Below, one piece after another: positions 1 through 12,519 of a DNA stretch of 64,000 bases. Origin of the DNA: Desmodus rotundus (taxonomy: Eukaryota > Chordata > Mammalia > Chiroptera > Phyllostomidae). Each line of letters opens with the position of its first letter. Position 1 is the stretch's first letter. The DNA lies in assembly GCF_022682495.2 (NCBI RefSeq), contig NC_071389.1:61402239-61466238 (forward strand), given 5' to 3'. The position numbers and the translations under genes were made by a program. The notes beneath the pieces are model-generated. The model saw only the letters and a program-made list of their open reading frames with translations. It had not been told where the DNA came from and did not search any database.

Positions 1-1845
1 GTTCTCCTGGTGGAACTCAGGCCAAGGACCACAAAGACACAAAAAGTGACTCCAAAAAATAAGAAAGTTTAGGAGTGAAAACCTTAGCCAGGGTTTTTGC
101 TTCTCTTTTATGGATACATGAGAATAATCTAGAAGCCGAAGGTATGTTTAAGTAAGTCCAAAAAACGCTTTCAAAAATTATAATGTAACAGGCATATGTG
201 ATAAGAAACCATTATATTTCATTGGCAACCTTTTCTTTGCGTTACATAAAATATTGGTGCACCTTACAGTTTATGAGACCTTGGGCATAATGTACTGCGA
301 TATATCAGGAACCTTAAAAGTGTTCATGCCATTTGGCCCAGCAAATTCACCTCTAGGAAGGTAACCTAAAGATGCCTTGGAAGGCACACAGATTTTAATA
401 CAAATATCAACAGTTCAGTATTATTTATACAATTGACATGTTAAGAACAATCTATAATTTTAACCTAAAAATCCAGTAGGAAATTGATCAAATAAATTGT
501 CGTACATCTATAGGAGGAAATGCAGCCTCAACCATCATGTTTTTGAAGAATCTATAATGACAGAAATATGCTCATTTCATACTAAATTTTTATATAAATA
601 AGATGCAACATTATAGAACTAAATCTGTTTCTCTTTTTTAAACATGTGTTTGTATAAAAGAAAAAACTACCCCAAATAAATACCTTTATATGTTAACTGT
701 AGATATTAGGAGAGGGTTGTATTATTATATTTTTATTTTTTGTATATGATTCCATAATTTCAAATTTTTCTGCAGTGAACATGTATGACATTTATGGCCC
801 GAATTATCTAAAGATAATACTTTTATTATTGGATCACATGACTTTTGAAACAAATAATTATGGATAAAAAATGTATACAGTCAAATCGGGACTGGAGGGT
901 CTGTTCATTTTCACATGGTCTAAGGTACCAGAATCTAAGTGGGCAGGACTAGTTTCCAACCAGTACACATTTGTGTTTCTCAGACGAAAGGTCCAGAGCA
1001 AAAGCTAGGAAGCTAACGCTGTTAATTGTTCACAAACATCCTTTACAATGAACTTTGAAGGTCATGGGGTGGGAAGTGGTGATCTGCCACCACCTTAGGA
1101 AAGAAAAGCACACTTGAAATACTCATTCAAGATAATAGCACCCTAAATCTCTCCTCCTCCAAGGAGGCTTCATGTTAGCAACCATTTCATTTTCTTTACA
1201 ACAATGAAAAAATCACATTTGGAGATGATAATTGAGGCTTTCTCTTACTACCTTTCCTTATTTTGTCCCCCTGACCCCTCAGCACTCACTATTTTGGAGG
1301 GCATTTAATGAGGGAGGACAGAGAACAAACAAACAAGAAATCTTTAAGAGGAAAAAACCCCAAAAGAATGAAAGAAAACAGGTTTAAGCTCCCAGGTTCC
1401 TAAATAGTTATGCATAACTAGTAAAAAAAATTATCTAAACATCAAGGTTTGTGATTTGCAAAAGGTGGGTTCTCTTGAGCTTCAAAGGGCGAAACACTGA
1501 AAGAAGCTGAAGACAAACTCTTTTTCCATAAACAATCAACTGGAAGAAAACAGATGAAGAACCACACCACCTCCCTGAAGACTAGATAAGGTTTCTCAAC
1601 TGGGGAAAAGAATTTGCTCCAGAGAAGAAAGGACAATAGATGTTGGCACGAGGTCTCTGACCCCTCACCACGCCTCAGGCTAAGTTACTAGAGAAACACA
1701 GATCCTCCCTTCAAGCTAGAAACCCAGGAATAGTGCAGTAGTACATTATGTTACAATACACGCTGCCCCACCTTGGGGAGAATTCTATTTCTCTGCTTGT
1801 TTATTTGGCCAATAAAAGTGGGAGCGGTATTCGCCAGCACACAGC
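1..1845. other. Gene-free AT-rich DNA, no recognised element
   Basis: Only short chance ORFs are present. No repeat family was recognised with confidence. By synteny this is part of the MCOLN2-LPAR3 intergenic interval. Confidence 0.5.
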
Positions 1846-1849
1846 TCGC

Positions 1850-2060
1850 TCCGTCCTTGTTCCCTCCACCCCGATACCCGCAGTGTCGCAGATGGAGGCC
1901 GCTCCATCAGCCTGGACCCAGGAGTAAAGAGGGCACGGAGCAGCTCCAGGCTGACCCCGGCATGGTGACATGCAAGTGACAAATAAACCTTTGTCCTTTT
2001 AAGCCACTGAGATTTGCGGAGCATTTGTCAACACAGAGGAACCTGCTTTATTCTAACTCA
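1850..2060 (+). repeat. MLT1-like (MaLR) LTR 3' end
   Basis: The end 'aaataaacctttgtcc', then 'ttttaagccactgagattt' and '...caacacagagga' has the characteristic 3' part of MaLR LTRs: a poly(A) signal followed by the TTTTAAGCCACTGAG block. The 5' limit is uncertain. Confidence 0.6.
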
Positions 2061-2064
2061 CACA

Positions 2065-4175
2065 GAAGAGGGCCCTGTACCCCGCTGTCTATCTGCAACT
2101 TGGGCAGAAAACGTTCATGCATCGGTGCTCCTTGCGTGGTGACGTGGGAACAGCAATATGGAAGAGGTGACATGGCAGAGCTGGGCGTGGGCGGAGCCGA
2201 GTCTTGAGTTTTCTTTGGGCCCCGGAGTGATGGGAAAAGTGCTGAAGTCAGATCTTTGTGGAAAAGTACCTACAGGGAAATATGGGCTGTGGATGCAGCA
2301 GGAAGAGAGGCCAGTAGAGTTAGGTGGGGGGGTCACTTCTCAAAATATGGCGTGAACCAGGCATGCATTACCTACCCACCCCACCCCAACACCTGAACTC
2401 TGCAAAGTCCATTCAGAATCAAATCTCACGACGGGGAGAAAACGTGAGGGGCAGAAGCTTAAGTACAAACGTCAGATGACCAACACTGCTGAATTTGCGT
2501 GAGTTTACCAGGAAAGTAAGACAATTAAATTTTCGGTTGGTGATAGAAATAGGAAGTTCAAGATAGAATTTAGGTCCATTTACAGAAAAGTAGTTGTATG
2601 TTTGCTGGCAAAGTTTGCGACCTGAGAAATGTGTATGTACTACACCAAGATACTTGAAGAGAGCATCACGGAGGCTGCATGTCGTCCACAGTGTGGGGTG
2701 CTGGGAGTCCGCACAGGCGAGGCTGAGGCCACCTTACATAATAGGCTAACGTCTCCCAAACCTGATCCTCCAGTTAGGATAAGATATTTGCCTAGCCCAA
2801 GGCAGCCACCAGCAACCGGCTACTAGCAACACTTTCAGCTGTGCAAATATTTATTCTGGTAAACCTGGTAAAGAAAAAGAAAATAGTTGTAAATAAATCT
2901 TGTTAGAATTTTCTGCATCCTATGCACTAAACTTTTTTCCTTGCTTTGCAAAAGAAAGCTGTAATATGACACTAACATCTCATCTCCGGGATTGATTTTT
3001 TCATTTGGATTTGATGAATACTGACCAGATAAATATTTAATGTTTTTGTATTTTGGATACTAATACAATAGAGTAAGACACAAATGCTGTATAAAGGCAA
3101 TCTGAGCTGTTAGCCTTTAGTCTACGCAAAACAGAAGGGGGATTCATTTAAAATGGAAGATCAAGAGCTGAGTTTTCAGCTTTCTTTTTAGTGTTCTAAA
3201 ATTTAAAACCAAAAAATATATATAAAATAGCATTCTATGATCTTATGGAAGAAGCATATTGTAATAATCACATCACATAATTTTATATGTGTTGCAAATA
3301 TTAATAAATAGTTTACTTACAAGCAAGAAAACAGGTCACGACAAATTATCTCGCTACAATCGAAAATGTTCCAGGAGGCTCTGGTCTCAGTTTCCTTTTC
3401 ATTACTGGGCACGGCTTACTCTGCTTCTCTTGCTGTGGTGGGAGCACACATCGTGGAGGCCAATAACAATGAGGGGAAGAAGGTATGAGAATCAATAAAA
3501 AGAATAATGGTCCATGTGTGCAGGAATAAACATACAAGTAAAAAGTTATGAAAACCAGAGCCAGGACTGGACAAGGAAGAACGGACTCCAAGTGAGGCGT
3601 TGCCCACTCCTGACAGCTGCAACTAGAGCTGCCTGAGGTGTTTGGGATTGGGCTCTAGGCAACCTTGAAGGACCCAGAAAGGCATCCTGTGAGATAAAGA
3701 GGCAGCTATTGAACCTTTGCTACCCAGAGAGTCCCGAAGCCAGATGAAGACAGAACCAGTCACGGAAGAGTGTGCCCATTCTCCTATTCTCCCAGCCTCC
3801 TGGGCTCCACCCTGAGAAGGTAGAAACCAATGCAACTGAAAAGTGGGGCGCAGAACGGAAAAGGAACACCAAAGACAGCCACACTCTGCTCTCCCACTTC
3901 AGGCTTTCCCGCTGGAAAAACTCAAGCCTTGGGAAGAGGGAAATTTTAACTTTGAATGAAATTCAGAAATTTAATTAATATACCTGGTAGGGAATTAAAA
4001 TTACTGAAACAGAACAGTTTCTGTGTCTAAAAGTAATCACAAGATACCTAATCATCTAATAATTAATAGCTAGAACATTTATGAGATGGCTAAGTTTTCA
4101 TCCAAAAAGCAGGTAAAAAGGCCAATCATATACCAGGTTTAAATGGACAGTTGGAAAAAATTAAATTCGTATTCT
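2065..4175. other. Gene-free DNA, nothing recognised
   Basis: AT-rich sequence with short chance ORFs on both strands and no clear repeat boundary. Confidence 0.45.
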
Positions 4176-4179
4176 GTTT

Positions 4180-6230
4180 ACATCTTAATGAGTGTAGCTC
4201 ATGCAAGAAATTGAAAATATAAGTAGGACACTTAAAAAGGGAAAGAGGTTAGCATAGAAAGAGAACCAAAAAGAACTTCTATAAATGAAAAATTGAGTCA
4301 TTCAAATTAGAAAAACATTCAATGACCCCCTTAAACGAAAATTTAAAAACAGCTGAAGACAGAATTAATGAGCTGAGAGAGGTATCGAAAGAAGTTCCCT
4401 AGACTGCAGCAGGAAGGGGGAAGGGACGGCAGCCATGAAGGGGAGACTAAGAGGTACGGAAAAGAGCGCGAGATGGTGCGACATGTTTCTAATCGGCTCC
4501 AGAAGTCAAGATGAGAGAATGGGCAGATGGAAATAATATTTTTAAAAAACCAATAACTCAGCATTTTTCAGAACTGAAGAAAGACACGAATATTTTTCAT
4601 GAACTTTTTGACATTATCAAATTATATTATCAATTTATAAATGATACTTCATAATGCATTAACTATTAAAATGAATATACCCTGACATATCAGACCAATT
4701 TTCCCTCCATTTATCATCAATTTATTTATTTTTTTCCTTTTTTTATTGCTATGCAATTACAATTGTCCCCATTTCCTCCCCCAGTACTTTCCCCTGCCCT
4801 ACCCACCCCAACCTCCTACATTCAATCGTCCCCCAACCTGTTGTCTTTGTCCACGGGTCCTCTATTCATTTTCCTTGATGCCCCTTGCCCTGCTTTGCCC
4901 TGTTATCCTCCTCCCTCTTCCCCTCTGGTTACTGTCAGTTTGTTCTTTATTTCCATGTCTCTGGGTATATTTTGCTTGCTTGTTTGTTTTAAGATTAGGT
5001 TTCACTTATAGGTGAGATCATATGGTATTTGTCTTTCACCACCTGGTTTATTTCACTTAGCATAATGCTCTCCAGTTCCATCCATGTTGTCGAGAAGGGT
5101 AGGAGCTCCTTCTTTCTCTCTGCTGTGTAGTATTCCATTGTGTAAATATACCAGTTTTTTGTTCCACTCATTTACTGATGGGCACTTAGGAATTGTTTTT
5201 GATCCCAGAACTACAATGACCCCAAACAATTAAAATTTAAAAATACACACATACACACAATGAAGTATTGAAAATGAACAAATCTAAAAAGCAACCAGCA
5301 AGAACAGACAGATCACTTAGGCTGATAACACTTCTCAACAACAGAGACCAACAGAAAGACCATTACCAAAGTGTTGAAGGAAAATAGTGGGCAACCTAGA
5401 ATTTAATTTTCAGCTAAAGAATTATTGAAAACTGAGGGTGAAATAACAATATTTTTTAGATGAAGACTGAGGCTCAATAAAAGAGCTACCAAAGAAAGAA
5501 GGAAATTCAACCCAGAAAGAAGAAGTGGTTTGCAAAAGGTAAGTGGTAAAAACATGAATAAATCTGAATAAACATTGCCCATACCAGACAAGAAGTAAAA
5601 AATAACAACTTAGGAGGAAAAGGAGATGGAAAAAGGAACTGAAACACTAGACAAGAAAACCATGTAAGACAGAATAAATGGAAGACTGAGGTGGCCTGAG
5701 GCAAAAGACCTAAGACCCTTACATTATTGAAGAGTAGCACAGAGATTTTTATTAACTTCAGTTTTTCTAATTTAGGTAAAAAGTTATGAGCACATACTAA
5801 AAGAAAAGAAATAGGAAGGAATAAAGAAAAACTCCATTAACCCACCAGAAGGAAGGGCGAAGGGGAAGAAACAAGATAAAAAGAGCATGGTGTATGGAAA
5901 ACACAAATATATCTGTTATCACAATGATATAAACAGAATAAATGATTCTATTCAAAGACAGGTACTGTACAGTAATTGAGCCAACAAATCCAGCTACGCA
6001 CTATGTGAATGAGATATACTTAAGTCACAATGATAAGAAATGTAGACCAAGCCAATAACAACAACAAAGAAGCCTGTGTAACTCTATTACTATCAAACGA
6101 GAGAGATCTGAAGGCAAAAAGTGATATTTGGGATAAAGACAATCACCACATATATAAAAGAAATAATTCTCCAGGAAGCTACTTTGTAAAAAGCAGAGTT
6201 TTGTCTATAAAACTTTTCTCAAAACTTCAA
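4180..6230 (+). repeat. Old L1M/HAL1 relic, sense, split by a younger L1 fragment
   Basis: Decayed L1 ORF1-like sequence is readable in pieces: 'gaagacagaattaatgagct' near 4360, 'aaagtgttgaaggaaaata' near 5370, and post-ORF1 sequence with 'aatatatctgttatcacaat' near 5906. Order and strand agree with one LINE copy whose middle was opened by the antisense L1 piece at 4715-5195. No intact frame remains. Confidence 0.5.
4715..5195 (-). repeat. L1 3' end (ORF2 end plus 3' UTR), antisense
   Basis: Plus-strand 'ctctccagttccatccatgt' and 'tgtgtagtattccattgtgt' are the complement of the conserved L1 ORF2 C-terminal region. Before them comes a long C-rich 3' UTR and a T-rich left end. It interrupts the older LINE around it. 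Confidence 0.75.
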
Positions 6231-6234
6231 CCCT

Positions 6235-7380
6235 TCAGAGAAGTAGTCTTATCCCACCTCCCCAATAGATCAGATCTAGAATTATTAGGTTCGGTTCTTT
6301 TCTCTCTTCTTTTTAATTAATCCTATGGCAATCTAAAGGCTTTAAAGACACTTAAAATTTTTTAATTGTCGAAGGAAAAAGATTTCTGATTGCAAAGAGC
6401 AGCAAAAGGAATCATAGATTTGAGTGAGGGTTATTTGCAGGTTGAGAACACTGACTCCAGTGTATTAGCAATTATATTAAATATTAAATATTATAAAATA
6501 AATGGAAACTTCCGGGCAGAACCGCAGGTTGTCTCAGAGCGTGTGTTCCTTGTACACCAGGTTTCAGATACATTTCTTATAATGCAGGGGCATTTCAGTT
6601 AACTTTAGTTTTTCTGTTTGTGAAAGAATATAATTTCACTACATATAAAATAGGGATAATAGAACTTGCTCTACCTAGTGAGAGATTATTGTGACAGTAA
6701 AACTAAATAATACATGAGAAAGCCCTTTGCAAACTTTTTAGCACCTTGTAAATGTAAGGCACTACTATGCATCCATGGTCCTTGGACGGATTGTTAGTAT
6801 TAAAAGGCTTTCCCCACCGTCACTTGAACAAGCTCACCAATTCTCAATTATCTGTTATTGTGCTTTATCTAATCTTTAAACTACTCCCACTCAGGTATTT
6901 ACACAAATCTATGCACAGCCCAGTGCAACAGTTCTCACTATTCACCTTTCTCTCACTGGACGCACACAGGGAGGGCTGTGTGCGTACCTGAAGAGAAGGA
7001 ACTGCATTTCAGAGTTTAAACAAACGTATGTTCTTAGTAATGGGTTTTCTAGCTCTTATAAACATAACTAGAATGTCTTGCCATACTTTGCTACAGTTTG
7101 ATCCATTATTCTTATTTAAGTAACCCTGAATTCTTGATGTGGAGGACATTAATCTGGAAAAAAATTAGTCAAAATTGTAGCAGAAAGGGGTTGAGATAGA
7201 ATACACAGTGAATACAATACAGCCACATTCCCTCCCAAGGCCATGGCCTTCCTCTCCTGTAGGATCATTGCCCCACACACGTAGCTGCAGAAAAAGTAAG
7301 GGCCATGAAGGTAGGCAGACCTGTCACGAAGCTGAGTGAGGAAAGGCAAGTTAGCATTTCTCTGAGTCTTTATCTTCTTG
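6235..7380. other. Gene-free DNA, nothing recognised
   Basis: No gene or clear repeat seen between the LINE relic and the inverted L1. Confidence 0.4.
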
Positions 7381-7384
7381 TCTG

Positions 7385-8841
7385 TAAAATATGGGTATGA
7401 TGTAGTTCCATCTATTTATTTTTCTTTTGTTTCCCTTGCCTGGGGAAATACATCTGATAAAATATCGCTATGAGCAGTGTCTGTGATTTTGCTGTTTTCT
7501 TCTATGATTTTTATGGTTTCGGGCCTAACATTTTAGTCTTTGGTCCATTTTGAACTTATTCTTGTGTGTGGTATAAGAAGGTGGTCCATTTTCATTTTTC
7601 TGCAAGTATCTGTCCAATTTTCCCAACACCACTTACTGAATAAACTGTCTTTAGCCCATTGTATATGCTTGCTTCCTCTGTTGAATATTAACTGGTGTGG
7701 GTTTAGTTCTGGGCTATCTATTCTGTTCCATTGATCTATGCGTCTATTTTTATGCCAGTACCATGCTATTTCGATTACTATGGTCTTATAGCATAGTTTA
7801 ATATTAGGTAGTGTGCATGATTCCTGCAACTTTGTTCATCAAACTAAAAAGGTTTTGCACAGCAAAAGAAATCATCAACAAAATGAAAAGACAACCCACA
7901 GAATGGGAGAACATATTCACCAATATATCTGAGAAGGTGTTTTATCCAAAATTTATAAAGAACTCAGAAAACACCAAAAACCCAAACAACCCTATTAAAA
8001 AATGGGCAAAGGACCTGAATAGACACTTCTCCAAAGAGGACATACAGATGGCCAATAGACATATGAAAAGATGCTCAATGTCACTAATTATCAGAGAAAC
8101 ACAAATTAAAACCATAATGAGATATCACCTCACACCCGTCAGAATGACTATCATCAATAAATCAACAAACAAGTGCTGGCAGGGATGTAGGCAAAGAGGA
8201 ACCCTTTTGCACTGTGGGTGGGAAAGCAGATTGGTATAATCACTGCAGAAAGCAGTATGGAGATAACTCAAAAAATTAAAGATAGATATGCCTTTCAACC
8301 CAGCTATCCTACTTCTGGGAATATATCTGAAGGAACTCAAAACACTAATATGAAGGAACATAAGCACCCTTATGTTCATTGCGCATTATTTACACTTACC
8401 AAGATACACAAGCACTCCAAGTGTCCATCAGTAGATGAGTGGATAAAACAATTGTGGGATGTTTACACAATGGAATACTACTCAGCAGTAAAAAAAAGAA
8501 GAGAATTTTACCCTTTGCAACAGTATGGATGGATCTAGAGAACATTACACTAAGTGAAATAAGTCAGTCAGAGAAAGACCAACACCATATGATCTCACTC
8601 ATATGTGGAATCTGATGAACAAACTGAACTAACAGGAAAATGGGGACAGACTCATAGATGGGGAGCAGGATGACAGCTGGGAGCGGGGAGGTGAAGGGAT
8701 GGAGGGATTGAGCAAGAAGGAAAAAGGACTTATGGACATGGATAACATTGTGGTGATTGATGGGGGGAGGAGGGTATAAAGGGACTAAATGCTAATAAAA
8801 ATAAAATAAAATCAATACAAAATAAATAAAATAAAATATGG
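7385..8841 (+). mobile_element. L1 insertion with 5' inversion (twin priming), flanked by a 10-bp TSD
   Basis: Direct repeats taaaatatgg lie at 7385-7394 and 8832-8841. From about 7396 to 7835 the sequence is L1 ORF2 in antisense; from about 7836 to 8798 it is sense ORF2 C-terminus and 3' UTR, ending in an A-rich tail (8799-8831). The outer end of the antisense block (complement of ggaactacatcat) and the start of the sense block (catcaaactaaaaagg) are neighbours in a normal L1. The ORF2 frame is broken, so the copy is dead. Confidence 0.88.
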
Positions 8842-8844
8842 TTA

Positions 8845-10185
8845 AGAAAATCAGAGTGTTTAGCCTGCTGCTCAGTCTGTCTGCTCTTGCACTGTGGGAG
8901 ACAGGACCCCCTTGTAAGCTACCACTGAGACCTCTGGTTCTCATAGTTAACTTTTAACTACCTATGTTCAGCCCTCGGCTTCTCATACCTCTGTGGACTG
9001 TCAATCAACTTACTAGCAACGAGCCAACTCTTCTGTCTTTGTATGCATCCCTTTACCCATATCTTCTAAATGCCGGAATCATCCAGAATCATCACAGCTG
9101 CAATGTCATTTCCTATCACAAGGACACTTTTCCCAGTCACCAGCAGAAATCTTCAGCACCCAGGCCACCACCTTTCATCTGCACCCCATCTGCCATTCAG
9201 GACAGCATCCTCTGCACCCACGAGCAATGAGTAAACCAGTCCCAAATCTCCATTTACCATTATTTTCTCCTGCCGCCTTTGGGTTAGTGCAGACCCTCCA
9301 AGAAGCAGGCTGCCAAGAAGCAACCACCAAGAGAACTTGGGGTGGGGAGAATCCCCTGAGGGAAAAAGGGGAGTGAGCTAGGGGAGGCAGGGAGGGCTGT
9401 CAGACTGTGCTGCAGGCCTCACCTCAAAGGAAGAGAGTAAAAGATGCAGCATCGGGTACGAGAGTCTTAGATGTAGCACAGTTCTGGAAGGGACTCAGCC
9501 AGGTCGATGGGAGTCCATCAGAGGGGTCCCCCTGTCTGTCAGGACCCCGCTTGCCTCAGGATCGCTGTTGCAGTCACTCATTGGCTGACAGCAGCCAATG
9601 GGGAGTGCAGTCTCCACTAGGAAGGACTGTAAGCCCAGCAGCAGTCCCTTTACGGTTCTCACTGCAGGGGATCTGAGCCCCGCATTTTTATGGCCACCAC
9701 AATGATGCAGAAACCAGACAGCATCCTACCTGGGCAACCAAAATAAATACCACCTATGGGCACATGCCAGTTTCATGTGCCTGTGGATATGATACCCAGA
9801 GAAAGACACCGCAGTGTTTTTCTGGTATTCCGGCCAGAAATGCATAACCTGAATCTATTCACCAGGAAAGATCAACAGACTCAACTTAAAGAGCTCTATG
9901 TAAAGTAATGACCAGTATTTTTCAAAAATCTTAGTGTCTAAAGAAAAAGAAAGGCTGAGGAAGTGTTCCAGATGAAAGGCAACTAAGGAGGTGTGACCAA
10001 TCAATTCAGCAGTGTCCCTGGTTTGGGTCCTGTACCGGGGAGGAAAGAGCGCTACAAAGAGCATTATCGAGGCCATTGAAGAAACTGAATTACGGGCTAC
10101 AGATGTGACCCCCCCCCAAAAAAACATTGTATCAATGGTAAATTCTCTAAATTTGATTATTGTGCTGTGATTTTATAACAGCCTC
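8845..10185. other. Gene-free DNA, nothing recognised
   Basis: Chance ORFs of up to about 90 codons on either strand; no recognisable protein or repeat. Confidence 0.4.
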
Positions 10186-10205
10186 TTTTTTTTTTTTTTT
10201 TTTTT
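10186..10205. repeat. Poly(T) tract
   Basis: A run of about 20 T just left of the L1 3' UTR fragment; possibly the reverse-complement tail of that insertion. Confidence 0.6.
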
Positions 10206-10225
10206 GGCAAATCCCCATAAGGGAA

Positions 10226-10420
10226 GTATTCTTTTTAAATGAATTTATTGGCGCAACATTAGTTACAAAATTATGTAAGTTTCAGGTAAGCACTTCTATA
10301 ATAAATTATCTGTACACTGGATTGTGTGTTCACCACCCCAATTCCATCACCATTTACCGCCCCCACCCTTCCACCCTCTTTCTCTCCTGTAATCACCATG
10401 CTGTCTGCGCTTTGATCTTA
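10226..10420 (-). repeat. L1 3' UTR fragment, antisense
   Basis: 'gaatttattggcgcaacatt' followed by 'attgtgtgttcaccacccca' and 'tccatcaccatttaccgccc' is the complement of a placental L1 3' UTR type. Confidence 0.6.
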
Positions 10421-11174
10421 GACGATACAAACAGAAGTATTAAAGCACACAGGAGTATAATATACTCAACCTAGTCTCAAATGGTTCATAAAAAAATTAA
10501 GTAAACTGGAGAGTCAGAGAATGTGAAAGGCATTTTCGAAAAGGTACACTCACTGAGATGCACATACAACTGCTGACTTCGTCAGTGATCAAACACTGCA
10601 CCCAGGCATGAAAAGTGCACGAGCGATATTAAAACACGTTAGGTGACACCCACCTCCTGACTTCTGGCCAGCGAGATGGAAGAGGTGCTTGCGCTGAGGT
10701 TTTATGGGGTGGCTATCTGTTTTCAATCACAACTATTCGGTGATTCATTATGGCTCATGCCAGAAACTCCACCCCAGTGGATGCATTATCTGTGTTCTTC
10801 TTCTTTTCTTTTAAGAAGTAGGCTAGGTAAGAGTCTAATTGTGGGCACGTTGACTCTGCTTCATTAATCAGTGCGGCCGTGCTGGTTCACATAAAGGGGG
10901 AGGGAAGAGGGGATGACCAGTCTGCCAGTGGACATTTAAGCTGTAGAAATTAAAAATCAATATTAGGTCAAGAATGTCCTAAAAATCGTTATTAGGTCTA
11001 GGCATCTGAGATGTCCCTATCAAGCTCTTACTTTCACAATTCTTGCATCAAAAAAACTCAGGCATAAAATTTTATCCCCATTCACCAACATGTCCGTCCC
11101 ATTTATCCTTCTCAAAGCTTGCTTACATCCATTGTCTCCTAGGCATTAGTCAGCCTTGTGAACTATCCGGCTCT

Positions 11175-11290
11175 AAAAGGGGGCTGCTTGGGCCTGAGTC
11201 CAGCTCTGGTAGTTATTATTGTGTGACCTTGGACAAGTTACTTCGCTCCTCTGTACTCTCAATTTTATTATCCCTGTATGATAGGTAAGG
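11175..11290 (+). repeat. MIR SINE fragment
   Basis: The core 'tgtgaccttggacaagttac' and a following TTTTATTATC segment match the MIR core. Confidence 0.6.
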
Positions 11291-11584
11291 ATTCTGGGGC
11301 TTGGGGCAGCTTAACTAACAACTTGTCTAAATCACTTAGCAATTTAGTGTTAGAGCTGGGAACTTCTATGGAGTTTTCAACTCCCCCAGGAAGATAGGAT
11401 TCTTTTTCATTAGCACCAGCATTGTGTGAGTTCAAGGAATGTTGCTTTACAAGGTGTTGTTTGAAAATGCAGGACACATTTCTCATTAAGTAGGTCAACC
11501 TTTTTTTTTTACTGACATTTAATTCTACTCAGTAAGTATTGTTTAGAAGGCTGGCAACAGAAAGGGAAAGTGGGAGAGGGCTTC

Positions 11585-11715
11585 GGAGTTACAAGCTTTG
11601 GATTTGAAGCCAGGTTCTGCCACCTACTCTGTGCTGCTTTTTCCTTTGGTAAAAGGAATCCTGATATGTACGCTGTAAGTCTGTTGGGATGAGTAGCAAT
11701 AATACATATGTATAG
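11585..11715 (+). repeat. MIR-like SINE fragment
   Basis: 'gaagccaggttctgccacct' begins a decayed MIR core; the 3' half is diverged. Confidence 0.45.
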
Positions 11716-12487
11716 TAGGCACTCAACCAAATACAGCTTTTAAAAATATACAACTCTGAGTGCTTGCTAAGCTCCGGGAACCTTGACTTGCTATGCATGT
11801 AAAATACAGAGACACAAAATGCAGTCTTTGCCCTTGGGGGCAGCCCTCCAGGAATCTGTGATGGTTCCAAATACACAGTGAAAACACAAAATCAGTCATA
11901 TTTGCTGCAGTTCAAACATTTTGCCTGCCTTCTTAATTCTCTGAAATTTTTCATTTTTATGTAGCAAATCTGATTTTTCTTTGATGGTTTATTTGTAGCT
12001 TTAAACTCAGAAAGCCCTTCTCTACTTCTTGGATCAGATCAATATTCAGCTATATGTTTATCTGGTTCTTTTACAGGTTTAGTTTTTCACATCTAAATTA
12101 CCAGTTCACCTGGCATTTATTTGGCTGCATGGTTGTAAGGTGATGAATAGTTATCTTTTTAAGATGCATTCCTGATGGTACTGGCTGATGACCCTAGTCT
12201 GTCTGGCTTGTACCCATTTCTGTCTCAGTAACTTACCCTCTGAGCCACCTGCTGTGAGCAGGAATGACATTCTTCAAAAAGGTCAGTGGAAAAGAAACAT
12301 ATGTCTGTGGGTTTTATCTTATTTAGTTGCTTCATTTTAATAAATGTCAATTCTTTTCTCTCAATCATATAAATGTGGAAACTTTGACAGAATATTCTGT
12401 TTAAGGACTAAAGGTCAGGGCCTCTCTAAGCTTAGAGAAAAGTGGGAGGGAGGTGAAGTCATGCCATCATCCTATTAGCCAGAGCCA

Positions 12488-12514
12488 TGCCCACACCCAC
12501 ACCCACACCCACAC
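12488..12514. repeat. (CACACC)n microsatellite
   Basis: Four to five tandem cccaca units. Confidence 0.8.
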
Positions 12515-12519
12515 CTCCC

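Noticed and set aside
7811..8538. ORFs of 142 and 106 codons on the plus strand
   Set aside because: They are fragments of L1 ORF2 in the inverted L1, with frameshifts between them; not a host gene.
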